Source of the DNA: an uncultured Clostridia bacterium
GTDB lineage: Bacteria > Bacillota > Clostridia > TANB77 > CAG-508
Reading direction: 5' to 3'
Assembly: GCA_934169775.1 (NCBI GenBank)
Contig: CAKPOI010000023.1
Coordinates: 1-24,808 of the forward strand
DNA: 24,808 nucleotides
Shown here in pieces: positions 7,302 to 14,517 of this stretch (its first letter is position 1; each line of letters opens with the position of its first letter). The position numbers and the translations under genes were made by a program. A model generated the notes under the pieces. The model made no database searches. It had not been told where the DNA came from and worked only from the letters and a program-made list of their open reading frames with translations.

Positions 7302-7330
7302 TTGACTTTTAAATGAAAATTTGATAAAAT
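7302..7330 (+). promoter_or_regulatory. Promoter of the second Nudix gene
   Basis: TTGACT (7302-7307) and TAAAAT (7325-7330) are 17 bp apart, followed by GGGAGGA and ATG at 7359. Confidence 0.75.
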
Positions 7331-7358
7331 ATACCAAATTTTATAGGGAGGAATGTAA

Positions 7359-7841
7359 ATGAAAGATATTGAATTTAAAAATGAAACACAAAAGTTTAAA
7401 TATAGAGTTAATGGTATCGTGATTTATAACAATAAGATTTTAACTATTAAAATGAAGAATAATGTATCTTATTGTCTACCTGGTGGACATGTTGAATTAG
7501 GAGAAGACACTAAAACAGCTATTTTAAGGGAAATGTTAGAAGAAATAGATACACCTGTTTCTATCGATAAAGAAATAGCTATTGTAGAAAATTTTTATAT
7601 GGATAAGAAAGGGTTTCAAACTCATGAATTGAGCTTTTACTATATAGTTAGTCCTGAAAATTTTGATAAAATTTCATTACAAAATTATGAAAAAGTAGAA
7701 AATGATAAAGGAGAAATCAAAGTTCATAATTTTGAATGGCTTGATATAAAATCTTTAAACAATTTTGATTTTAGACCTGAATTTCTTAAAGAGAAATTAA
7801 TGAATGGTGATTATAATTTAGAGCATAAAATAATAAAATAA
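7359..7841 (+). CDS. Nudix hydrolase
   Basis: A 160-residue Nudix enzyme. The box is complete in its catalytic part: GGHVELGED leading to REMLEEI around residues 42-67, with the usual Gly of the final EExGU replaced by Asp. Residues 15-25 (YRVNGIVIYNN) form the first strand typical of the fold. The substrate is unknown; family members clean up or recycle nucleoside-diphosphate derivatives. GGGAGGAATGTAA upstream supports the start. The neighbour on the other strand is a 2H phosphoesterase, and both sit in the cargo of the mobilizable element. It is clearly different in sequence from the Nudix gene at 2529, so it is not a duplicate. Confidence 0.87.
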   Translation: MKDIEFKNETQKFKYRVNGIVIYNNKILTIKMKNNVSYCLPGGHVELGEDTKTAILREMLEEIDTPVSIDKEIAIVENFYMDKKGFQTHELSFYYIVSPENFDKISLQNYEKVENDKGEIKVHNFEWLDIKSLNNFDFRPEFLKEKLMNGDYNLEHKIIK

Positions 7842-7866
7842 GAACTCTGTGAGTTCCTATTTTATT
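7832..7866. terminator. Bidirectional terminator between Nudix and relaxase genes
   Basis: GAACTC (7842-7847) pairs with GAGTTC (7851-7856) around TGT. After one mismatch, AATAAAATA (7832-7840) pairs with TATTTTATT (7858-7866). The A-rich left and T-rich right sides let it work for both converging genes. Confidence 0.75.
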
Positions 7867-7880
7867 ATTTTCGTTTTATA

Positions 7881-9161
7881 TCACCTAATATATCCTTTCT
7901 TTTTCACATCTTTTTTACTATTTTGTAAATTCTCATTTTTCCTTTGCTCTATCAGTTTTTGTTCTTTTTCTCCTCTTTCAGCATTATAAATAATTCTTTT
8001 ACAAATCTTAATATCTTCTGTTATTTTAGTTATTTCAACAGTAATATTTTCAATTTTAGTTTGTATATTTTCTTTATCAATATCATCAGCTTTAATATAA
8101 TCTTTTAATAACTTTTCTTTATTTTCTTTTAGTTTCGAAACATTTTCTATAAGTTCACTTTTAATTTTTTCAACATCACTTTTACTTTGAATATCATATT
8201 TTCCAATAAACCTAATTTCTTCACTTATTTTATCCATTTTCTCGATAGCCTTATAATATTCTGCACTTCTTTCTTCGTAACGAATTTTAGCAGGCAACTT
8301 TCCAAACACATATAAATAATGAACATATAGTCTATAAAAGTGTGATGTTTTTAGTAATTCACTATCAATTTTCACTCCATCATAAATTCTAACTTTATAT
8401 TTATTTTCTTCAGATGGTTTAATTGCATAATTATATATTCTAGCTTTAATATTTTCAACAGAATATTCATCTCCAAAAGCTCTTGCTAATCTTATATTTC
8501 TATTATAATAAGGCGTTGATATAGATGATCCACCTTTTTTTATATAATAGCCTTGACTATTTAAAATATTTATAAAATCCTGATATTTTCTTGATTTGCT
8601 AATTGCCTCATCAATATCATTTTTTATAAGCTCCATTTTACCTAAATTTCTGTTGTAGTTTGCTATTCTACTTCGTGCAATTTGTTTTTCTTTATTTGCT
8701 TTGTAGGTATCTAAAACTGACAAGCCATGCTTCATACAGAATTCATCATTAGTTTCTTTTAATAAAGCTATATCTACATTTGAATTGTGATATTTTGAGC
8801 CATCTATAAATGAAACTGAATTTAATACAATGTGGTTATGAACATTATCTTTATTAGTATGTGTACATACCACAACTTGATATTTATCGCCCCATAAACT
8901 TTGAGCAAGTTCTATCCCAATTTGATTTGCCTTTTCTGGCGATACCTCGTTACCATTAAATGATTGTATAATGTGATAACCTAATCTTCCATTTTCTTTA
9001 TGAAAGTTCTTTTTAGTAAGCATCATTTGACTATATGCAGTTTTAGGTAAACAATTTAATGCTGATACTAAAATTCCATTTTCAGTTTTTTCTCCGTTCA
9101 TTGCATAATTTATAACTGCCTCTAAATTTTTCTTTATTACTTTATATTTTGTAACAGCCAT
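7881..9161 (-). CDS. mobA: MobP-type relaxase (relaxase/mobilization nuclease)
   Basis: A 426-residue conjugative relaxase. It nicks one strand at oriT and stays linked to the 5' end through a tyrosine. Y19 in INYAMNGEKT is the likely nucleophile, and the 3H metal motif is HTNKDNVHNHIVLNS (H101, H108, H110). These fit the MOBP family (Relaxase, PF03432 type). Residues beyond about 300 are charged and coiled-coil-like. ATG 9161 is fixed by AGGAGG (rc of 9169-9174), which overlaps the end of mobC. The open frame is full length, but its partner mobC is broken by a frameshift, so mobilization may be impaired. It probably relied on the transfer apparatus of a co-resident conjugative element, since none is seen here. 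Confidence 0.88.
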   Translation of the reverse strand: MAVTKYKVIKKNLEAVINYAMNGEKTENGILVSALNCLPKTAYSQMMLTKKNFHKENGRLGYHIIQSFNGNEVSPEKANQIGIELAQSLWGDKYQVVVCTHTNKDNVHNHIVLNSVSFIDGSKYHNSNVDIALLKETNDEFCMKHGLSVLDTYKANKEKQIARSRIANYNRNLGKMELIKNDIDEAISKSRKYQDFINILNSQGYYIKKGGSSISTPYYNRNIRLARAFGDEYSVENIKARIYNYAIKPSEENKYKVRIYDGVKIDSELLKTSHFYRLYVHYLYVFGKLPAKIRYEERSAEYYKAIEKMDKISEEIRFIGKYDIQSKSDVEKIKSELIENVSKLKENKEKLLKDYIKADDIDKENIQTKIENITVEITKITEDIKICKRIIYNAERGEKEQKLIEQRKNENLQNSKKDVKKKGYIR

Positions 9162-9171
9162 GGAACACCTC

Positions 9172-9481
9172 CTACTTTTTTCTTGAATAAACTTTCTTTT
9201 CAAAATCTAAAATAAAGTTGCTTAACATTTCATTGATAGTTTCGTAATCATCATGTGAGGTACTAAATTTTGAATTTAAAATTCTAGCAATTTGATTTAT
9301 ATTATTTGCAATTCCATATAATTGTTTTTGAAATTCTTTTATTATTTCAGTTGGTTGTGCTTTTATTCTATAACCTTTAATTAAACTTCTAATAAACTCT
9401 GCTTCAGATAGTCCTGCTTCTTTTGATTTTCTTTTTAATAATATCAATCCATATTTGTTTTTTTATATTTCTTTTTCTCAT
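9172..9481 (-). pseudogene. mobC: Frameshifted mobC (relaxosome accessory protein)
   Basis: The natural start is ATG 9481, with AAAGGAGA 10 nt upstream (rc of 9491-9497). That frame reads MRKRNIKKQIWID and then terminates after 25 codons. The rest of a MobC protein continues in another frame from about 9447: ILLKRKSKEAGLSEAEFIR, then IANNINQIARILN and a charged tail ending at 9172. MobC is a ribbon-helix-helix protein that helps the relaxase open oriT. A deletion of 3n+2 bases around 9438-9450 explains the shift and the two or three residues apparently missing compared with relatives. The downstream TTG (9447) has no ribosome binding site, so a functional short form is unlikely. Confidence 0.75.
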
Positions 9482-9555
9482 AAATTAAATTCTCCTTTCA
9501 CGAAAAAAACAGCCTTACTTTTTGTACGACTGTTTCAAAAATTTTATATTTTATT

Positions 9556-9642
9556 AAGGGGTTTGGGGAATTTTCCCCATCTGTCAATTTTAATCTAAAA
9601 TTGACAAGCTGTGTTTTAACGGGAGTTAAAATGCGACGCTTG
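9556..9642. other. Candidate oriT upstream of mobC
   Basis: A cluster of inverted repeats lies directly upstream of the mob genes: GGGGAA/TTCCCC (9565-9578), an 11-bp stem 9582-9592 with 9596-9606, and TTTTAAC/GTTAAAA around GGGA (9614-9631), followed by GCGACGCTTGC (9633-9643). A G-rich and C-rich block preceding stacked hairpins next to mobC is the usual placement of oriT in MobP elements. The nick site cannot be set from sequence alone. The stems could also terminate transcription. Confidence 0.5.
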
Positions 9643-9692
9643 CTTTCAAAATTCTAACATATAAATTTATAGCTATATTTATGCACATTTTA

Positions 9693-9926
9693 TTAAAAAC
9701 TTGTGTAAAACATACTAAAAAAATGAAATTTATTATAGTTTTTATGTATCATTTTTTTTGTAATTTGTTTTATTTCATCAAGATATTCTTGCATAATATT
9801 TCTAAATTTTAGTTCTATTGTATCATCAATTTGGTTATGACAAATTTGAATTAAGTCAAGTGGAACTTGCTTATTATTGTAATATTCAAACTTAATTTTG
9901 TTATCTTTAATTAGTTTCTTCAGCAC
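9693..9926 (-). CDS. Small hypothetical protein, possibly a remnant
   Basis: An open frame of 77 residues starting at GTG 9926, with no clear ribosome binding site. The first 60 residues read as protein-like and mixed helical (YYNNKQVPLDLIQICHNQ, then an acidic-basic helix). The last 17 residues are Phe-rich and may be read-through into noncoding sequence. It overlaps the end of the TnpV-like fragment in another frame. It may be a decayed element gene; I do not recognise it. Confidence 0.3.
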   Translation of the reverse strand: MLKKLIKDNKIKFEYYNNKQVPLDLIQICHNQIDDTIELKFRNIMQEYLDEIKQITKKMIHKNYNKFHFFSMFYTSF

Positions 9927-9996
9927 GATTTTTTATATTATTAATCATACTAACCCATTCCATTTGATTAGTTTCTTTTAATTCTATATGTTCCAG
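9907..9996 (-). pseudogene. TnpV C-terminus-like fragment
   Basis: Thirty codons on the minus strand encode a peptide containing ELKETNQMEW and a following NNIKNRAEE. It aligns well with the C-terminus of the intact TnpV at 21640-22002 (ELKNTNPLEW, then MNNYKYLAEE). A good AAAAGGAG lies 8 nt before a CTG codon (9994-9996) where a start would be expected. It could be a decayed TnpV gene or a short gene whose ATG became CTG. Confidence 0.45.
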
Positions 9997-10012
9997 TTTT
10001 AATTCTCCTTTT

Positions 10013-10572
10013 CTAATTCTCAAATATTTTATTTGCATATAAAAAATCTAGATTTTCATATTGTCTTTGTTCGTGATTTGTAAAAGATTTTTTTGTGTCT
10101 GAAATATTATTAGATTTATTTTTATTATATTTATTCTTATTACTTCGTACATTCTCCGATTCTTGATTCGTATTATTTCCGTTTCCTGAATCGGAGATTT
10201 TACGATTCATAAATTTATCATTATCAATATGATTTAATTTACCAACATATATGATATTGTTTTTCTTAAAGCCTTGTCTAACTTCGTGTATTAGTTTTGC
10301 TTCGTTTAATTGTCTAAAAGCTTTTGTACTGGTTTGTCTGATAGATTTAATTTTTCTTGTGCCTCTTTTCTTGAAAAAATTAAATATATATTTCCAGCTT
10401 TATCAACCCAGTTGTTTTTTATTGAAATTGATAATCTATCTAATAATAAGCCATATAGTAATTTACTATCTGAACTTAACTTTGTATATGCTGGATTTAT
10501 AAATAGTTCTTTTGGGATTTGGTAAAAAGTATTTTCAAGGCATTCATTAGCCTTGTAAGGTATAAAATTCAT
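10013..10572 (-). pseudogene. repA: Frameshifted RepA_N replication initiator
   Basis: From ATG 10572 (GAAAGGAGAA upstream) the frame gives a classic RepA_N domain: FYQIPKELF, SSDSKLLYGLLLDRLS, then NIYLIFSRKEAQEKL. It stops at 10306 after NLSDKPVQKLLDN. The family continuation KAFRQLNEAKLI and IIYVGKL is found in the next frame from 10324 to the stop at 10013. The 560-nt span is one base short of 187 codons, so loss of one A in the AAAA run at 10321-10324 explains everything. RepA_N proteins start replication at iterons of plasmids and integrative elements. The product is probably truncated to 88 residues and inactive. The Asn/Lys-rich tail is typical linker sequence. Confidence 0.8.
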
Positions 10573-10651
10573 AGCAATAGTTCTCCTTTCAGTTCTTTTA
10601 AATTTTTTGTTTTAAAATTGCTGAAAGTATCTATATATCAATAAAAACTCT

Positions 10652-10716
10652 TTTGCGGAAATTTGCGGAACACAAATTTTGACTATAAAAATCTTTGCGG
10701 AACATTTTGCTGAACA
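10652..10716 (+). repeat. Iteron-like direct repeats upstream of repA
   Basis: TTTGCGGAA occurs exactly at 10652-10660, 10662-10670 and 10694-10702; a fourth copy, TTTGCTGAACA at 10706-10716, has one change. The GC-containing words stand out in AT-rich DNA 80-145 bp before the repA start, where an initiator-binding origin would be expected. Confidence 0.55.
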
Positions 10717-10770
10717 AAATATTCGGTTTTTTTAGAATTCTTAAGAATTTTTGAAAATAAATAAAAAAAA

Positions 10771-10801
10771 TACTATTCTCTAAATTCCTTAGAAAATAGT
10801 A
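10771..10801 (-). terminator. Terminator downstream of tRNA-Pro
   Basis: TACTATT (10771-10777) pairs with AATAGTA (10795-10801), with five further inner pairs after one mismatch. On the minus strand the stem is followed by eight T residues (rc of 10763-10770), giving an intrinsic terminator for the tRNA-Pro transcript. A second dyad of related sequence lies between (about 10815-10855). Confidence 0.6.
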
Positions 10802-10861
10802 CTTTATATGCTTTTGACTATTCTTGAATTCTTATGAATTCTCTTAAAAATAGTCTTTTTT

Positions 10862-10937
10862 TGGTCGAGGTGACAGGGATCGAACCTGCGACCTCATGGT
10901 CCCAAACCACGCGCGCTACCAACTGCGCTACACCTCG
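10862..10937 (-). tRNA. tRNA-Pro (anticodon TGG)
   Basis: Acceptor arms CGAGGTG/CACCTCG close a full cloverleaf, with the D-arm containing AGTTGGTAG, the anticodon loop TTTGGGA reading TGG, the T-arm GGTTCGATCCC and an encoded CCA end (10862-10864). Its 3' end faces the left mobile element, a common integration target. The protein-like open frames read across this gene on both strands are the well-known artefacts of tRNA sequence. Confidence 0.96.
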
Positions 10938-10958
10938 AAATAACCTGAACGCTAATAT

Positions 10959-10987
10959 AATATACCACAAAAAAAACAATTTGACAA
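10959..10987 (-). promoter_or_regulatory. Promoter of tRNA-Pro
   Basis: Minus-strand TTGTCA (10982-10987) and TATATT (10959-10964) are 17 bp apart, about 20 bp before the tRNA 5' end. Confidence 0.65.
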
Positions 10988-11026
10988 GAGATTTTTTAAA
11001 AAAAGTAAAAAAATTCAAAAAAAGAC

Positions 11027-11055
11027 TTGAATAAAAAGAAAAATCAAAGTATAAT
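11027..11055 (+). promoter_or_regulatory. Promoter of tRNA-Arg
   Basis: TTGAAT (11027-11032) and TATAAT (11050-11055) are 17 bp apart. Transcription would enter the tRNA-Arg gene at 11106 and could continue into the zinc-ribbon gene. Confidence 0.75.
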
Positions 11056-11105
11056 AGAACAAGTGGAAGAAGAAAAAAGCAATAAGAAAAGAAATCCACA
11101 AAAAT

Positions 11106-11182
11106 GCGCCTGTAGTTTAGCTGGATAGAATATCAGGCTACGAACTTGAAGACCGGGGGTTCGAATCCCTCCAGGCGCACCA
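11106..11182 (+). tRNA. tRNA-Arg (anticodon ACG)
   Basis: GCGCCTG/CAGGCGC acceptor stem, D-arm, anticodon loop CTACGAA reading ACG (read as ICG after deamination by TadA), T-arm GGGTTCGAATCCC and an encoded CCA at 11180-11182. It reads CGU, CGC and CGA codons. Confidence 0.96.
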
Positions 11183-11273
11183 AATGAATTAATTTTAATC
11201 TATAAATCCTTCTAAAAGTTTGATTGAATAGGTAAATGTAATTCAAATCAAAGGAAAAGGAGGAAAAGAAAAA

Positions 11274-11441
11274 ATGGAAAACAATTACGAAGACATAACA
11301 TTACAATGCAAAGACTGTGGAGCAGAATTTGTATTCACAGCAGGAGAACAAGACTTTTATGCACAAAAAGGATTTGAAAACCAACCAGTAAGATGTCCAG
11401 AATGCAGAAAAGCAAAAAAACAAAGAATGAATAACAGATAA
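11274..11441 (+). CDS. Small zinc-ribbon protein (zf-trcl type)
   Basis: A 55-residue protein with two CxxC knuckles: LQCKDCGAEFVF near residues 10-20 and VRCPECRKAK near residues 39-48, separated by AGEQDFYAQKGF. This matches the family of probable zinc-ribbon proteins (PF13451 type), common in Firmicutes and of unknown role. AAGGAGG with A-rich spacing supports ATG 11274. It lies about 90 bp after tRNA-Arg with no terminator seen between them, and is followed by a clear terminator at 11448. The A-ending codons match those of the next genes, suggesting a long-resident chromosomal gene. Confidence 0.88.
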   Translation: MENNYEDITLQCKDCGAEFVFTAGEQDFYAQKGFENQPVRCPECRKAKKQRMNNR

Positions 11442-11447
11442 AAAGAG

Positions 11448-11476
11448 ACCCACAATTCAAAAGATTGTGGGTTTTA
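11448..11476 (+). terminator. Terminator after the zinc-ribbon gene
   Basis: ACCCACAAT (11448-11456) pairs with ATTGTGGGT (11464-11472) around seven bases and is followed by TTTT. The deaminase-SLOG gene therefore probably has its own promoter in 11477-11571, where I see no clear consensus. Confidence 0.8.
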
Positions 11477-11571
11477 AAGTAAAACAGAAAATAAAAAAAT
11501 TAATAATACTTAATCTAATGCAATGATAGCTACAAATTTTAAAAATAAAAATATAAAGGAATGGTGGTAAA

Positions 11572-14070
11572 ATGGAAAAAGTAAAAACATTTGGAAAATT
11601 TTATTTAGACAAAGAAAAAGATATAATAGTAAACTTATACAAAATATCAGAAGATGAAATAGAATACATATTAGAAACACCAAACCACAAAAAAGGAACA
11701 CTAATAACAAATCTAGCAAAAATTTGCAAATTAGAAACAGAAAAAAATGATCAAGACATGAAAATAATAAAAGGCCAGATGCAAGCAATGATAAACGGAA
11801 ACAATGAAGAAGTATATGTATTCAGACTAGGAGGAATAAAACTAGCTAACATATATAATGATAGAATAGAAATAAAAGCCCAAATACCAGCAATAAGTAA
11901 AACATTAATGTCACAAACAAAAAATTACAAATTACCAATAGAAAAAACATTTGTAAAAACATACATATTAAAACAAAGCAAATTCAGAACAGATTTACAC
12001 ACACATATGAATGCAATATTAACACCAGACTGCTTAATAGCATTAGGAATAAAACATCAAATAAAATATCCATTATATTACATAAAAAAATTAAACTTAA
12101 AAATGTCAGAAGAACAAGAAAAAGAAATCACAGAACAAAGAAAAGAAGTAGAAGAACAATTTAAAGACTCAAAGCTAACAGGAAAATATCTAACAAGGAA
12201 AATAGATGACAACACATTTATAAACTTTGCAGATTTCATATTAAGCAACTTAGAAAATGCAAGAAGAAACATAGAAAAAATCAGAGTAAGTTTATCAATA
12301 TTAAAAGATGGTCAAGCAGTATTCACAAACCTAGAAAAATGCTATATATACAGATATGTATTTGCAAAAGGGATAGAATCAGAAAACAAAATAAAACTAG
12401 ATGAAAAAATAGCTCAAAAAATACCAGAAAAAGACATCAAAGAAATGGTTATAAAAATGCTACAAGACAGCAAGCCAGGAAGTCCATACCAAAACAATGG
12501 AATAAGACAAGATAAACTATTATGGATAGCAAGAGAATATCAAAAGCAAAGAATAAAATACATAGAAATAGCAAATACAGATCTAGTAAAAATAGGAGGA
12601 CCAGCAATAAAATTGCTAGAGGAAGTACATGAAATTTTACCAGAAATAGAAAAAGAAACAGGAGTAAAAATAAGATTTTTAGCAGGAATAAGAAGGGTAG
12701 CATTAACAATCATAAAAGATCAAATAACAAGTGACAAATATCTAAGAGAAAATTTATGTGTGCTAAAAGCAGTAGCAAAAGACCCATATGTTGTAGGAAG
12801 TGACTTTCAAGGAGAAGAAATAAATGATATAGAAGATTTAAAACCAGCAATCAAGAAAATAGTACAAGATATAGCATATTATGATAAAGGATTTACAATA
12901 AGAATACATGCAGGAGAAAACGACAGCTTAAAAGACAATGTAGGAAAATCAATAAAATGTGTAGAAGAATCACTAAGACCAAATCAAGAAATGCCAAGAA
13001 TAAGAATAGGACATGGATTATATTCAAAAGAACCTAACACAAAAGAAGGAAAAGAACTAATAGAAAAAATGAAAAAAACAAATACAATAGTAGAATTTCA
13101 ATTGACATCTAATATAAGATTAAACAATTTAAGCAAATTAGAAAAACATCCGATAAGAAAATTTCTAAAAGAAGGAGTAAAATGTGTACAAGGAACAGAT
13201 GGAAACGGATTTTATGGAACAGATACATTTGATGAACAATTAGCATTACAAAATCTATTAGGTGTAACAGACAAAGAATTTGAGCAAATGAGAGAAGTAG
13301 AAGAGCAAATTATAAAAGAAAACGAAAAATTCTTTGAAGAAAAAACAAAAAAATTTCAAGAATTCTTAAAAGGAAGAACACTAAGAGAAGCATTATTAAA
13401 AATAGAAAATGAAGAACTAGAAAAAATAAAAGACGAAGAAGGAGATCTTAGAATAACAAATACAGAAGAGTCAGAAAAAGTATTAGGTAGCAAAATAGCA
13501 GAATTACCAACAGATAAAATTCCAATAATAATAGCAGGAGGAAGCTTTAACAAAAAAGGAAGAATAACATATATAGATGAATATGGACGAAAAATAATAG
13601 AAAGCCTTATAAAAAAATTAGACAATAAAAAAGTGTTTTTTGTAATAGGACACAAGGTAGAAGGGTACGAAAAAGCCGTAATAGAGGCAATGCAAAAATA
13701 CAAAAAACAATTTGAAATATATGCAATAATTCCAAAAATGATAAATGAAAAAGAGAAAGAAAGACTAGAAGGAAAAGAAATAACAGGAATAAGAATATCA
13801 ACAGAAAGTGAAGAACTAGGAATATACAAAAGCTTCAATTATGAAATTTTCGAAAGAAGAAAATCAATAGTATTAGCATTTGACGGTAACTCACCAGTAT
13901 CAAACTTAGTACAAGAAGCCAAAAATGGAAAAGGAAAATCAAAAATATATGTAAATAAAGGAAATGAAGTACTAAGCGAAAAAATGAATTATTTAGAAGG
14001 ATATGTAACTCCATTTTCATTAGAAGAAAACATTATAGAAAAAATAATAGAAGATAATGAAGAACTATAA
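11572..14070 (+). CDS. Adenosine-deaminase-like enzyme fused to a C-terminal SLOG-like domain
   Basis: An 832-residue soluble protein of three parts. Residues 1-130 are an unrecognised N-terminal region. Residues 138-610 form a metal-dependent adenosine/AMP deaminase-like barrel: DLHTHM (H143, H145), IHAGEN with metal His 446 and catalytic Glu 449, RIGHG (H481), LTSN (511-514, in place of the usual CPxSN) and GTDG (D543). About 170 residues (147-320) are inserted between first and later motifs, longer than in ordinary deaminases. Residues 648-815 read as a Rossmann-like SLOG domain: IIIAGGSF, FFVIGHKVEGYE, IYAIIPKMI, LAFDGNSP and a final KSKIYV strand. SLOG domains bind nucleotide-derived ligands. 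The deaminase core suggests hydrolytic deamination of an adenine nucleotide, perhaps controlled by the SLOG domain; this is inference. GGTGG precedes ATG 11572. Codon use matches the neighbours. Confidence 0.72.
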   Translation: MEKVKTFGKFYLDKEKDIIVNLYKISEDEIEYILETPNHKKGTLITNLAKICKLETEKNDQDMKIIKGQMQAMINGNNEEVYVFRLGGIKLANIYNDRIEIKAQIPAISKTLMSQTKNYKLPIEKTFVKTYILKQSKFRTDLHTHMNAILTPDCLIALGIKHQIKYPLYYIKKLNLKMSEEQEKEITEQRKEVEEQFKDSKLTGKYLTRKIDDNTFINFADFILSNLENARRNIEKIRVSLSILKDGQAVFTNLEKCYIYRYVFAKGIESENKIKLDEKIAQKIPEKDIKEMVIKMLQDSKPGSPYQNNGIRQDKLLWIAREYQKQRIKYIEIANTDLVKIGGPAIKLLEEVHEILPEIEKETGVKIRFLAGIRRVALTIIKDQITSDKYLRENLCVLKAVAKDPYVVGSDFQGEEINDIEDLKPAIKKIVQDIAYYDKGFTIRIHAGENDSLKDNVGKSIKCVEESLRPNQEMPRIRIGHGLYSKEPNTKEGKELIEKMKKTNTIVEFQLTSNIRLNNLSKLEKHPIRKFLKEGVKCVQGTDGNGFYGTDTFDEQLALQNLLGVTDKEFEQMREVEEQIIKENEKFFEEKTKKFQEFLKGRTLREALLKIENEELEKIKDEEGDLRITNTEESEKVLGSKIAELPTDKIPIIIAGGSFNKKGRITYIDEYGRKIIESLIKKLDNKKVFFVIGHKVEGYEKAVIEAMQKYKKQFEIYAIIPKMINEKEKERLEGKEITGIRISTESEELGIYKSFNYEIFERRKSIVLAFDGNSPVSNLVQEAKNGKGKSKIYVNKGNEVLSEKMNYLEGYVTPFSLEENIIEKIIEDNEEL

Positions 14071-14077
14071 AAAAATA

Positions 14078-14135
14078 AAGACGAGGACCTTAATTTAATA
14101 ACATTAGGAATTATTAATTAAAGTCCTCATCTTTG
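14078..14135 (+). terminator. Terminator after the deaminase-SLOG gene
   Basis: A long interrupted stem: the GAGGAC arm (about 14083-14088) pairs with GTCCTC (about 14123-14128), extended inward by TTAATT/AATTAA and outward by AAAGA/TCTTT, followed by a T-containing stretch. Confidence 0.7.
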
Positions 14136-14139
14136 CTTT

Positions 14140-14452
14140 TGCACGAAATTTACTTAGCAAATTCTGTACAAATAATATTTTATATGTATAAATTTAATTT
14201 AATAAATATTAAATAGAACTAGATTGCTTTTTGAAGAAATCTAGTTCGATAAACAAAAAAATAAATAAAATAAACATATAAATATATGAATATTACTAGC
14301 ATTGTAGCAAAAAAAAGCCAGCAAGTCAATAAAAAAAGCGAAATTAATGTAAATAAAAAATCTCCAAATCCTTAAAAGCAAGATCATACAAATTTTTACC
14401 ATCAAAACTAAAGTAAGAGCCAATGACAATGAAAATCCCCATTAGATAGATG
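14140..14452. other. Intergenic stretch without a convincing gene
   Basis: The region holds a perfect 10-bp hairpin, GAACTAGATT (14216-14225) with AATCTAGTTC (14238-14247), that is not followed by a run of T on either strand. A 32-codon minus-strand frame (14344-14442) lacks a ribosome binding site. Otherwise I see only AT-rich sequence. Confidence 0.5.
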
Positions 14453-14481
14453 TAGACAAAAAAAATAAAAAGTGATATACT
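14453..14481 (+). promoter_or_regulatory. Promoter of the aminopeptidase gene
   Basis: TAGACA (14453-14458) and TATACT (14476-14481) are separated by 17 bp, 36 bp before the ATG. Confidence 0.6.
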
Positions 14482-14517
14482 GAGGCAAGAAATACAAAGA
14501 AAGGATTGTGATAAAAT

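Noticed and set aside
10818..11099. Open frames on both strands across 10834-11099 with protein-like sequence (VEVTGIEPATSWSQ and GVAQLVARVVWDHEV)
   Set aside because: These are translations of the tRNA-Pro gene, a classic source of false protein annotations.
14344..14442. Minus-strand 32-codon frame with a plausible peptide (GSYFSFDGKNLYDLAF)
   Set aside because: No ribosome binding site or promoter, and overlapping frames exist; too short to support as a gene.
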